NCBI GenBank assembly: GCA_018817245.1
Contig: JAHIUG010000068.1
Location: 1-19,598, forward strand
Origin: Patescibacteria group bacterium
GTDB taxonomy: Bacteria; Patescibacteriota; Patescibacteriia; 2-12-FULL-60-25
Direction: 5' to 3'
Length of the DNA stretch: 19,598 nt
Shown: in pieces, positions 1 through 8,000 of the stretch
How the letters are laid out: each line of letters opens with the position of its first letter
How positions within the stretch are numbered: position 1 is the first letter of the stretch
The notes under the pieces: model-generated
The model's database searches: none
What the model was told of the DNA's origin: nothing
Seen by the model: only the letters and a program-made list of their open reading frames with translations
Translations under genes and position numbers: made by a program

Positions 1-2
1 GT

Positions 3-146
3 TCTGCCATCTGTTACTTATATTCGCAGATGACGCTCATGCTGCATGCGACTTTTTATCGCTATCAGCATCGAAACCACAATCGTGATTATGAGTTCAA
101 TGCTGCGCTGGAGGAGAACTCTAGGTTCTCGACTCCAGCAATCTAA
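3..146 (+). CDS. Possible 3' end of an unknown gene, cut by the window edge
   Basis: This frame is open from the left edge and stops at TAA (144-146), giving 47 residues that end in ENSRFSTPAI. The peptide is hydrophilic, with an arginine/histidine/asparagine-rich patch (FYRYQHRNHNRDY), and its residue mix looks protein-like rather than random. I do not recognise a family. It would be the C-terminus of a gene lying to the left, converging on the minus-strand ORF that ends 11 bp further on. There is no terminator between them. With no start, no domain and no family match, it could equally be a chance open frame. Confidence 0.25.
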   Translation, partial: SAICYLYSQMTLMLHATFYRYQHRNHNRDYEFNAALEENSRFSTPAI

Positions 147-157
147 GTTAGGAAAGA

Positions 158-496
158 TCAGGCTGCGACGTCGTCGCGAAGCGTCTCGCGAGACCAGCGG
201 CGGTTGCGTGCTTGCTGACCGCTGTTACGCGAGGCTACGCGCACCCACTCCCGCCTGAATTCGATATAGAACCAGTCGTTTGTCCTTCTGATAGGGGGGC
301 ATTGCTCCCTATCCAGACGAGCCTCCTCATCCAGATACTGGGTGGAGCTCTCGGCGCGCCTGACGTTGAGCTCCGGCGTTCGCCGATGCTCATGGATTTC
401 ATCCGCACTCACGCCGTGAGCTCGGACAAATTGTTCTGCCTTATGAGAAGGCTGAACAACAGCCACACCGTTTTTGATTAAAATGCAAAGATCCAT
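158..496 (-). CDS. Unknown 112-residue hypothetical protein, G+C-rich codons
   Basis: From the ATG at 496-494 the frame encodes 112 residues; an in-frame ATG at 595 would give 145. I chose the shorter form because protein-like composition begins there and GAGGTG lies two bases upstream, which is too close for a standard ribosome binding site. The protein is charged (arginine- and glutamate-rich, e.g. EEARLDRE and EFRREW), with no membrane segment or recognisable motif. Its codons often end in C or G (CGC, CTC, GTC, GCC), unlike the AT-ending codons of rpoB and gyrA. Line 361-420 is 36/60 G+C, against 26/60 for line 3901-3960 in rpoB. It may be transferred DNA. The same bases also contain several hairpins, so a noncoding reading remains possible. 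Confidence 0.35.
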   Translation of the reverse strand: MDLCILIKNGVAVVQPSHKAEQFVRAHGVSADEIHEHRRTPELNVRRAESSTQYLDEEARLDREQCPPIRRTNDWFYIEFRREWVRVASRNSGQQARNRRWSRETLRDDVAA

Positions 497-596
497 CTCA
501 CCTCGTGTTGATTGAAATTTTCGTTCATCTACCAGGATGTAGAGGGGACAGGTTTGAGCCGAAGCTCGTCGTGTCCATAACTGTCTACCTATCATG

Positions 597-943
597 CATA
601 CTCAGTCGAAACCGAGTTTTGATGACTTCAACAGTCGACCTGGTCGGTACCCATGTTTGGGCCGAGCCAAGGCTTCCTCCTCCACGTCTTGTAAGACAAA
701 CAAAAAGAGACCAGAATTGGCCTCGATTTTAGAGCTCTTGCGACCTCATCTGATCCATTACTTACAAAAATATAATACTGTTCAAGTTTTGTCAGATGGG
801 CCTCGATTCTCCTCAATCGAAGCTATATCTATAGTTTAAAGGTACTACTCAACCTATCTTCCAAAATGTCCTTATTCATTCCAGAACAAGATAATATAAC
901 ACATAATGAGGATTTTGTCAAGGGGGGTTGGCAAATAAGCTTC
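597..943. other. Stretch without a recognisable gene
   Basis: No frame here gives a convincing protein; the short frames on both strands (longest about 80 codons) lack family resemblance. Small inverted repeats are visible: ACTC/GAGT at 600-617, and CGG-ta-CCCA/TGGG-CCG at 645-664. From about 840 rightward the sequence becomes clearly AT-rich. I see no tRNA, rRNA, RNase P or tmRNA signature. Confidence 0.5.
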
Positions 944-992
944 GCTAGGTTAAGCCAAGAATAAGCCATGATTCTTTGCTAGGTTAAGCCAA
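944..992. repeat. 15-bp direct repeat, two copies 34 bp apart
   Basis: GCTAGGTTAAGCCAA occurs exactly at 944-958 and again at 978-992. A 6-bp inverted repeat (AAGAAT at 957-962, ATTCTT at 971-976) lies between and slightly overlaps the first copy, and TTGGC at 928-932 is the inverse of the GCCAA that ends each copy. The pair lies in noncoding DNA 135 bp upstream of the promoter at 1127. It could be a protein-binding repeat or a trace of an old duplication; nothing here tells which. Confidence 0.7.
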
Positions 993-998
993 ATATCC

Positions 999-1025
999 AA
1001 AAAGCCTTTGTTTAAAAGGTTTTTT
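999..1025. terminator. Probable intrinsic terminator, usable from either side
   Basis: AAAAAGCCTTT (999-1009) pairs with AAAGGTTTTTT (1015-1025) around a 5-base loop, with one G-T wobble. The stem has only a few G-C pairs but is bordered by A and T runs on both sides, so it could act in both directions. No convincing gene ends here, so what it would terminate is unknown. Confidence 0.45.
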
Positions 1026-1082
1026 ATATTTTCTTAATGAGTTTATCCATCTGAATGCGTCCTATTCATACTCCATCATTCG

Positions 1083-1100
1083 CTCATTCGCGCGAATGAG
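1083..1100. promoter_or_regulatory. 18-bp perfect palindrome, operator candidate
   Basis: CTCATTCGCGCGAATGAG is a perfect palindrome with no spacer. CATT (1077-1080) and AATG (1104-1107) extend the symmetry after small internal loops. It ends 26 bp before the -35 box at 1127, a place typical for an activator or repressor site. The binding protein is unknown. Confidence 0.5.
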
Positions 1101-1126
1101 GGTAATGAGATTTATGCCAAAATGGG

Positions 1127-1155
1127 TTGACAATTGGGCATTATCTTTATTCAAT
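1127..1155 (+). promoter_or_regulatory. Promoter for the rpoB leader or a small RNA
   Basis: TTGACA (1127-1132), 17 bp, TTCAAT (1150-1155). The -35 box is a perfect sigma-70-type match; the -10 matches 4 of 6. Transcription would start near 1162. It is the best promoter I can find upstream of rpoB. Confidence 0.5.
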
Positions 1156-1161
1156 CACCAA

Positions 1162-1362
1162 TTTTCAATTTTCTGGTATCTGCCGCCGGACCTCGAACTA
1201 CGGACGAGGGGCTATAAACGCTAGTTTGACAGCTTTTCCAGCTTGTGGCATTATCACGCGCATGAGTCCGTTGAAGGAGTCAATTTTTGGCCCAATGATC
1301 AACTTTTTTTCAATAACCGATCAAACTTAACCCATCGATAATAGTATTTCGGTGGGTTTTGT
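1162..1362 (+). ncRNA. Candidate small RNA or attenuated leader upstream of rpoB
   Basis: About 200 bases lie between the promoter at 1127 and the intrinsic terminator at 1329. No good reading frame fits. Short stems are visible: CCTCG/CGAGG around the loop aactacgga near 1191-1209, an imperfect ACAGCT/AGCTTGT stem near 1230-1247, and GTTGA/TCAAC closing near 1269-1302. Promoter, stems and terminator together suggest either a free-standing small RNA or an rpoB leader that ends early unless antitermination occurs. It matches no family I recognise (not tRNA, SRP RNA, tmRNA or hammerhead). Confidence 0.3.
1329..1362 (+). terminator. Intrinsic terminator 160 bp before rpoB
   Basis: AACCCATCG (1329-1337) pairs with CGGTGGGTT (1350-1358): nine base pairs with one wobble and a 12-base loop, followed by TTTTGTTGT. 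It points in the direction of rpoB, so it either ends a small RNA or attenuates rpoB transcription. Confidence 0.7.
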
Positions 1363-1518
1363 TGTATTCCCGTAAAATGGGAGGCCAAATCCAAATAGCA
1401 ACTTTACATAATTTAAAAAGACATTTCTTTTCTCGCCGTCGCCTTGTAACCCCGGCCGTTAGGTCCCAACGACAAAGGTCCGCGCGTGGATTGGAACGTG
1501 TCTTAAAAACAGACAACA

Positions 1519-4500
1519 ATGTCTAAAATATTCAGACGCCAACCTATAAAAGTGGATGAGCGTCGTTATTTCACGGCTCTCCATGATGCTACGGCTCTGC
1601 CCGATTTAATCGAAGTGCAAAAGCATAGCTACAACTGGTTTTTAAAAGAGGGGATAAAGGATCTCTTTAACGAGCTGTCGCCTGTCAAAGACTTTATTGG
1701 TCGAGATCTGGAACTTTGGTTCACCGGATACTTTTTTGATGAACCTAAATTTGATGAAAAAACTTCCAAGGCCAAGAAAGTTAATTACGAGGCACCGCTT
1801 AGAGTTACAACTAAATTGACCAACAAGCGCACAGGAGAATCACATGAGCAGGAAGTGTACTTGGGCGATCTTCCGGTCATGACTGACCGCGGTACCTTTA
1901 TCATTAATGGTATTGAGCGTGTTGTTGTCTCACAGTTGGTACGTTCAGCCGGTGCGTTTTTTACAGCTGAGGTAACACGGGGTCGTCGTTACTACGGGGC
2001 AAAAGTCATTCCTAATCGCGGAGCGTGGTTGGAGTTTGAAACTGATTCCAAAAATGTTATTTGGGTAAAAATCGATCGAAAGCGCAAGGTGGCTTGTACA
2101 TCTTTATTGCGCGCTTTTGGATATGCGGATGATGAAGAGTTAAGAGCCCTCTTTAAAGAAGTGGATGTTCATCCATTGAACAATTATACAGATGCTACTC
2201 TGGCAAAGGATTTGGCGAGCAATGAAGATGAGGGATTGATCGAGGTCTATAAGCGCATTCGTCCTGGTGATTTGGCGACCGCAGACAATGCCAAGTCATT
2301 GATCCATGCCATGTTCTTTAATTTTGATCGTTATGATTTGGGACAGGTTGGACGTTACAAGTTTTTGCAGCGCTTTGGAACTGAAATGGATATTAAGGAT
2401 AACAAAGATGTTTCAGAGATTTCAAAAGAGGAAAACAGAATTTTAACAAAAGAGGATTTGGTTAAAATTATTTGCGAAATTATTCGCCTGAACAACACGC
2501 AGGAAGAACCGGATGACGTGGATCACCTTGGAAACAGAAGAGTTCGAGCTGTTGGTGAGTTGGCGCAGGGACGATTTCGTATCGGTTTGGCTCGCATGGA
2601 ACGAATTGTGAAAGATCGAATGTCCACTCAGGATATTTCAACCATCAAGCCGGCAAAGTTGATTAATGCGCGACCTGTGATCGGCGCGATTCGCGAATTC
2701 TTTATGAGCTCGCAGCTTTCGCAGTTCATGGATCAGACTAATCCATTGTCTGAGCTTGAACACAAACGCCGCTTATCAGCCATGGGTCCAGGTGGTTTGT
2801 CTCGTGAGCGCGCGGGCTTTGATGTTCGTGACGTGCACAGAACTCACTATGGGAGAATCTGTCCTATTGCCTCACCAGAAGGTCCGAACATTGGTTTGGT
2901 GGGTCACTTATCTTGCTACGCACGAATTAATGATTTCGGTTTTATCGAAACTCCATATCGCAAAGTTAAGAACTGGGCAAAAAATGACGGAAAAGATGTG
3001 ATAGATGAAACATTGCGCGTTGATTTGAGAGATGGTGCGGGAAATGTAATTGCCACAGCCGGCACTGAAGTGAAAAAGGATTTGGCCGAGGAGATAAAGA
3101 ATCTTCCAATGCCGAAGATCCCTATTGTTCCGCGTGTTTTAAATAAGATTGTTTTCTTAAACGCGTTTACCGAAGAGCGTGGGACAACGGCACCTGCCAC
3201 AACTCCGGTTGGAAAAGACGGACGCTTTTTGGTTGAAAAAGCCAGCGCCAGAAAGAACGGTGAGCCAACAATGGTTGATGTGCATGAGATTGATTATGTG
3301 GATGTATCTTCCAAACAGATTTTGTCTGTTGGTACATCTTTGATTCCATTCGTTGAGCATGACGATGGTCAGCGCGCGTTGATGGGCACGAACATGCAGC
3401 GCCAAGCTGTGCCGTGTATTAAACCTGATGCGCCGATTGTAGGAACAGGAGTAGAAAGACGAGCGGCAGTTGATGCAGGGGTTGTTATTTTATCGCCCGA
3501 AGATTCTGTGGTTACGTCAATCTCCGGAGATCATGTAGAACTTAAAACTGAAAACGGTGACATCCGACGTTATGATCTTGTTAAATTTCAGCGTTCAAAC
3601 AGCTCAACCTGTCTTAACCAGCACGCCAGAGTTTCCAAAGGACAGAAGGTAATGGCAGGGGAGGCATTGATTGATGGAGCCGGTTGTCAAAAAGGTGAAT
3701 TGGCATTGGGTCAGAATTTACTTTGTGCTTTCTTGTCATGGGACGGGTACAATTATGAGGATGCCATAATTTTGTCAGAGCGCTTGGTTCATTATGATAG
3801 ATTCACTTCAATTCATATTGAACATTATCCAATAGACGTACGTGATACCAAGTTGGGTCCGGAAGTCGTTACATCAGACATTCCAAATGTATCAGAAGAG
3901 AAGTTGAAAAATCTTGATGATCAGGGAGTTGTGCGAATTGGCGCTGAAGTTAAGTCCGGAGATATTCTTGTCGGTAAGATTACTCCAAAAGGTGAAACTG
4001 ATTTATCAGCTGAAGAAAAGTTATTGCGCGCAATTTTTGGTGAGAAAGCGCGAGATGTTCGTGACTCATCATTGTATTTGCAGCATGGAGCGCATGGCAA
4101 AGTTGTCGGTATCACAATCTTTTCGCGTGAGGCCGGTGATAAATTACAACCGGGAGTTATTAAGCAGATTGTAGTTGCGGTGGCTGATCTTCGAAAGGTA
4201 CAGGTTGGAGACAAGCTAGCCGGACGACACGGTAATAAAGGCGTTATCTCAAAGATTGTGCCGGTTGCAGACATGCCATTTTTGGAAGATGGAACATCAG
4301 TTGACATAATTCTGTCTCCGCTCGGTGTTGTTTCTCGTATGAACCTGGGACAGATTTTGGAGACTCACTTGGGGTTGGCTGCCAATGCATTGGGCTATAC
4401 GGTTGCTACGCCGGTTTTTGATGGAGTGCCGGAAAAAATTATTCGTGAAGAGCTTAAAAGCGCGGGCTTTCCAGAAGATGGAAAGATCACGGTTCATGAC

Positions 4501-4989
4501 GGACGAACAGGAGAGGCTTATGATCACAAACCGACTGTTGGCTATATCTACATGTTGAAACTTAATCACATGGTAGAAGACAAGATTCATCAACGCTCCA
4601 TTGGACCTTATTCTTTGATTACGCAGCAGCCTCTCGGAGGAAAAGCTCAATCAGGAGGGCAGCGTTTTGGAGAAATGGAAGTATGGGCGTTGGAAGCTTA
4701 TGGTGCCGCGCACATGCTGCAGGAAATTTTGACAATCAAATCAGACGATGTTCCAGGTCGCTCCAAAGCCTACGAATCAATTATCAAAGGCGAACCGATT
4801 CGCAAAGTTAACGTTCCTGAATCATTCAATGTTTTAGTGCGTGAGCTTAAGGGTCTTGCGCTTGATGTGGAATTGCTGAACAAGGGAAACAGAATTGAAG
4901 AAAGCGGATCGCGCTCAGAACGCTCCAGACCACAAACATCTTTAACTAACAGTTCGGGAGATAACGGATGGGGACCATCTAAAGAATAA
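1519..4989 (+). CDS. rpoB: DNA-directed RNA polymerase subunit beta
   Basis: Beta subunit of the core RNA polymerase, forming one half of the active-site cleft with beta'. The 1156-residue protein is compact compared with E. coli RpoB (1342), lacking the large lineage insertions. The rifampicin pocket is easily aligned: SSQLSQFMDQ begins at residue 397 and GPGGL follows. The equivalents of E. coli Q513, D516, H526, R529 and S531 are Q402, D405, H415, R418 and S420, all of the sensitive type. GDKLAGRHGNKG (897-908) is the conserved active-site loop, and a serine/asparagine-rich tail follows the conserved C-terminus. The ATG at 1519 gives the usual N-terminus; it has no Shine-Dalgarno, and a small TGTCT/AGACA stem (1499-1515) ends just before it. 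No rplJ or rplL gene precedes it within 1.5 kb, an unusual arrangement. rpoC follows after 11 bp, surely cotranscribed. Confidence 0.98.
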   Translation: MSKIFRRQPIKVDERRYFTALHDATALPDLIEVQKHSYNWFLKEGIKDLFNELSPVKDFIGRDLELWFTGYFFDEPKFDEKTSKAKKVNYEAPLRVTTKLTNKRTGESHEQEVYLGDLPVMTDRGTFIINGIERVVVSQLVRSAGAFFTAEVTRGRRYYGAKVIPNRGAWLEFETDSKNVIWVKIDRKRKVACTSLLRAFGYADDEELRALFKEVDVHPLNNYTDATLAKDLASNEDEGLIEVYKRIRPGDLATADNAKSLIHAMFFNFDRYDLGQVGRYKFLQRFGTEMDIKDNKDVSEISKEENRILTKEDLVKIICEIIRLNNTQEEPDDVDHLGNRRVRAVGELAQGRFRIGLARMERIVKDRMSTQDISTIKPAKLINARPVIGAIREFFMSSQLSQFMDQTNPLSELEHKRRLSAMGPGGLSRERAGFDVRDVHRTHYGRICPIASPEGPNIGLVGHLSCYARINDFGFIETPYRKVKNWAKNDGKDVIDETLRVDLRDGAGNVIATAGTEVKKDLAEEIKNLPMPKIPIVPRVLNKIVFLNAFTEERGTTAPATTPVGKDGRFLVEKASARKNGEPTMVDVHEIDYVDVSSKQILSVGTSLIPFVEHDDGQRALMGTNMQRQAVPCIKPDAPIVGTGVERRAAVDAGVVILSPEDSVVTSISGDHVELKTENGDIRRYDLVKFQRSNSSTCLNQHARVSKGQKVMAGEALIDGAGCQKGELALGQNLLCAFLSWDGYNYEDAIILSERLVHYDRFTSIHIEHYPIDVRDTKLGPEVVTSDIPNVSEEKLKNLDDQGVVRIGAEVKSGDILVGKITPKGETDLSAEEKLLRAIFGEKARDVRDSSLYLQHGAHGKVVGITIFSREAGDKLQPGVIKQIVVAVADLRKVQVGDKLAGRHGNKGVISKIVPVADMPFLEDGTSVDIILSPLGVVSRMNLGQILETHLGLAANALGYTVATPVFDGVPEKIIREELKSAGFPEDGKITVHDGRTGEAYDHKPTVGYIYMLKLNHMVEDKIHQRSIGPYSLITQQPLGGKAQSGGQRFGEMEVWALEAYGAAHMLQEILTIKSDDVPGRSKAYESIIKGEPIRKVNVPESFNVLVRELKGLALDVELLNKGNRIEESGSRSERSRPQTSLTNSSGDNGWGPSKE

Positions 4990-5000
4990 CTTCTAAATTT

Positions 5001-8000
5001 ATGCCTTTTTTCCAAACAGAAAGTGTAAAGACAACGGATTTCAATGCGATCCGTCTCAAGCTGGCATCGCCGGAAGTCATTCGCGGTTGGTCTTATGGTG
5101 AGGTGACGAAGCCGGAGACAATTAACTACAGAACGCAAAAGCCGGAAAAATTCGGTTTGTTTGCAGAAGAAATTTTCGGTCCATCAAAAGATTGGGAGTG
5201 TTACTGCGGTAAGTATAAAAAGATTCGTTATAAAGGAATTGTTTGTGACAAGTGCGGAGTTGAAGTGACTCACTCGTTGGTGCGTCGTGAACGCATGGGT
5301 CATATTGAATTAGCAACTCCGGTTTCACACATTTGGTTTTTGCGAGGCGTTCCTTCGCGCATTGGAACGGTTTTAGATCTTTCAGTTCAATCTTTGGAAA
5401 AAATAATTTATTTCGCTTCTTTCATCATCACTGATGTGAATGAAGATTTTAAGAAAGAAGTTATAGAGCAGATCAGGACTGAATATAAGAGCAAACGCAA
5501 AGCCATTGATTCCGAACATAAGCGAGAAATTGAAGTTGCAAATAAAAAAGCGGAAGAAGAAAAACAGGGAAAGAAAGTTCACGAAGAAGCGCTTGATCGG
5601 ATTGAGGGAGAAAAAAAACGAAGACTTGAGGAGTTGGATGAAGATCTTTCAAGTTCAGAAAAGGAGCTTAAGGAATTAAAGCCGTTGAAGATATTGAGTG
5701 AGAACGAGTATCACGAATATTCGCTTAAATACGGTCATGTTTTTGAGGCTAAAATTGGGGCGGAAGCCATAAATGACTTGCTCCAAAAGATTGATGTAGA
5801 TGCTACTATTGATGTGTTGTTAGTTGAATATGAAGGAGCTTCAGAAGCGAAGCGAGATCGTATAATTCGACGTCTTAAAGTATTAAAATCTTTATCTCAA
5901 ACCAAGATTGAACCTCATTGGATGATTCTTAAAGTTGTTCCGATCATTCCCCCTGACTTGCGTCCAATGGTCGCTCTTGATGGTGGGCGTTTCGCGACTT
6001 CTGACCTGAATGATTTGTATCGTCGAGTTATTAATCGTAATAATCGTCTAAAGCGTTTGATGGAGCTTAACGCACCTGAAGTTATCACACGTAACGAAAA
6101 ACGAATGTTACAAGAAGCTGTTGATGCTTTGATTGATAACAGCGCGCGTCACTCGAAAACTGTTATCGCGGCTACCGGCAGAAAACGACAATTAAAATCA
6201 CTTGCTGATATTTTGAAAGGTAAGCAGGGACGTTTTCGTCAAAACCTATTGGGTAAACGTATCGACTATTCGGGACGTTCGGTTATTGTTGTGGGTCCGA
6301 CTCTAAAGTTTCATCAGTGTGGATTGCCGAAGATAATGGCGCTTGAATTGTTCCGACCATTTATAATTTCGCAATTAATAAAACGAGAGCTGGTTCATAA
6401 TATTCGTTCAGCCAATCGCTTTATTGAATCTGATCATCCGGAGGTGTGGGACATTCTGGAAAAAATAGCAGAAGACGCTGTAGTTCTATTGAACCGAGCT
6501 CCGACTCTGCACCGTTTGGGCATCCAGGGTTTTCAGCCAAAACTTATTGAGGGCAAGGCTATCCAAATTCATCCCATGGTATGTCCGGCATTTAACGCGG
6601 ACTTTGACGGAGACCAAATGGCCGTGCATGTACCTTTAACTGAAGAGGCACAGGAAGAAGCTCGCAACATGATGCTTTCAACCAAGAATTTGCTCAAGCC
6701 GGCAACCGGTCAGCCTGTTGCAAAACCGGATAAAGATATTGCATGGGGTTGTTATTACATGACGACGTTAGTTGAACCGGCAGACGGAAATATAAAAGTA
6801 TTTTCAAATCCGCAGGAAGCAATTTACATTTATCAGTTAGGAAAACTGGACATCCGAGAAAAGATCAAAATGCGTCTAACTCCCGGTTCAGAAATAATTG
6901 AAACAAATGTTGGTAGAGTAATTGTAAACAAACTCTTTCCTGACGAAATTGGTTTCCGTAACGAGACAGTCGGCACAAAAGAACTCGGTGAAATAACCAA
7001 GATATGTCTTGAGATCAACGGATTTGAGAGAGCAGCGCGATTTTTGGACGAAGTTAAGGATCTTGGTTTCGCTTATATCACGAGATCCGGATTCTCTTAT
7101 GGAATGGGCGACTTGCCGGACTTGAATTCCAAGTATGCTTTATTAGATGAAGGAGCGAATAAAGTAGAAGTTATTGACCAGCAATATAAAGATGGTTTGT
7201 TAACCAAAAGAGAACGCTACACGCAAATCATCAGAGTTTGGACTGATATCAAAGATCGCATCCAAAAATTATCAAAGGAATCTTTGGACAAGATTGGCAC
7301 GGTTTTCTCGATGATCGACTCCGGAGCGCGTGGCTCTGTAGGACAGCTGACCAACGTTATTGGAATGAAGGGACTCGTGGCTAACCCGGCTGGTGATATT
7401 ATCGAGCTTCCGATTAAATCATCTCTTAGAGAAGGTCTGGACGTTCTGGAGTACTTTATCTCTTCTCACGGTACGCGAAAGGGTTTAACTGATACGGCTT
7501 TGAAAACCGCTAACGCCGGATATCTTACACGTCGACTTGTTGATGTCGCACAAGATGTAATTATCACTTCAGAAGATTGTGGTGATACAGATGGTGTGGT
7601 TTTGGAGAGCAAGGAGTGCGAAGACATCGGAGAGCCTCTTCTAACTCGTCTTTTGGGTCGCGTGTTAATGAAAGATATTAAGAACCCGGAAACAAACCGC
7701 GCGTTGATCAAAAAAGGCACGCTCATTACAGAGGAACATATTCGCAAGCTGGAAGCTTTGGAAAAGCCAATTGAAAATGCGCACGTGCGTTCAGTTCTCG
7801 CATGTAGAATGCGTTTAGGTCTATGTAGAAAATGTTATGGATACGATTTGGCTTATAACCAATTGGTTAAGATGGGAACTGCCGTAGGTATTATGGCAGC
7901 TCAGTCCATTGGTGAACCTGGAACACAGCTGACTATGCGTACGTTCCACACTGGTGGTGTTGCCGGAGTTGACATCACACAGGGTCTGCCACGTGTTGAA

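Noticed and set aside
1185..1225. tRNA T-arm-like GTTCGAG on the minus strand
   Set aside because: No cloverleaf can be drawn: the conserved C after the loop, the D-arm and the acceptor stem are absent.
1255..1285. Hammerhead-ribozyme-like string (ATGAGTCCG)
   Set aside because: The required CUGAUGA and GAAA core segments and the three-stem layout are missing.
1127..1330. 67-codon frame across the rpoB-upstream region
   Set aside because: It begins inside the -35 box, has no protein-like pattern and covers the stems of the candidate leader RNA.
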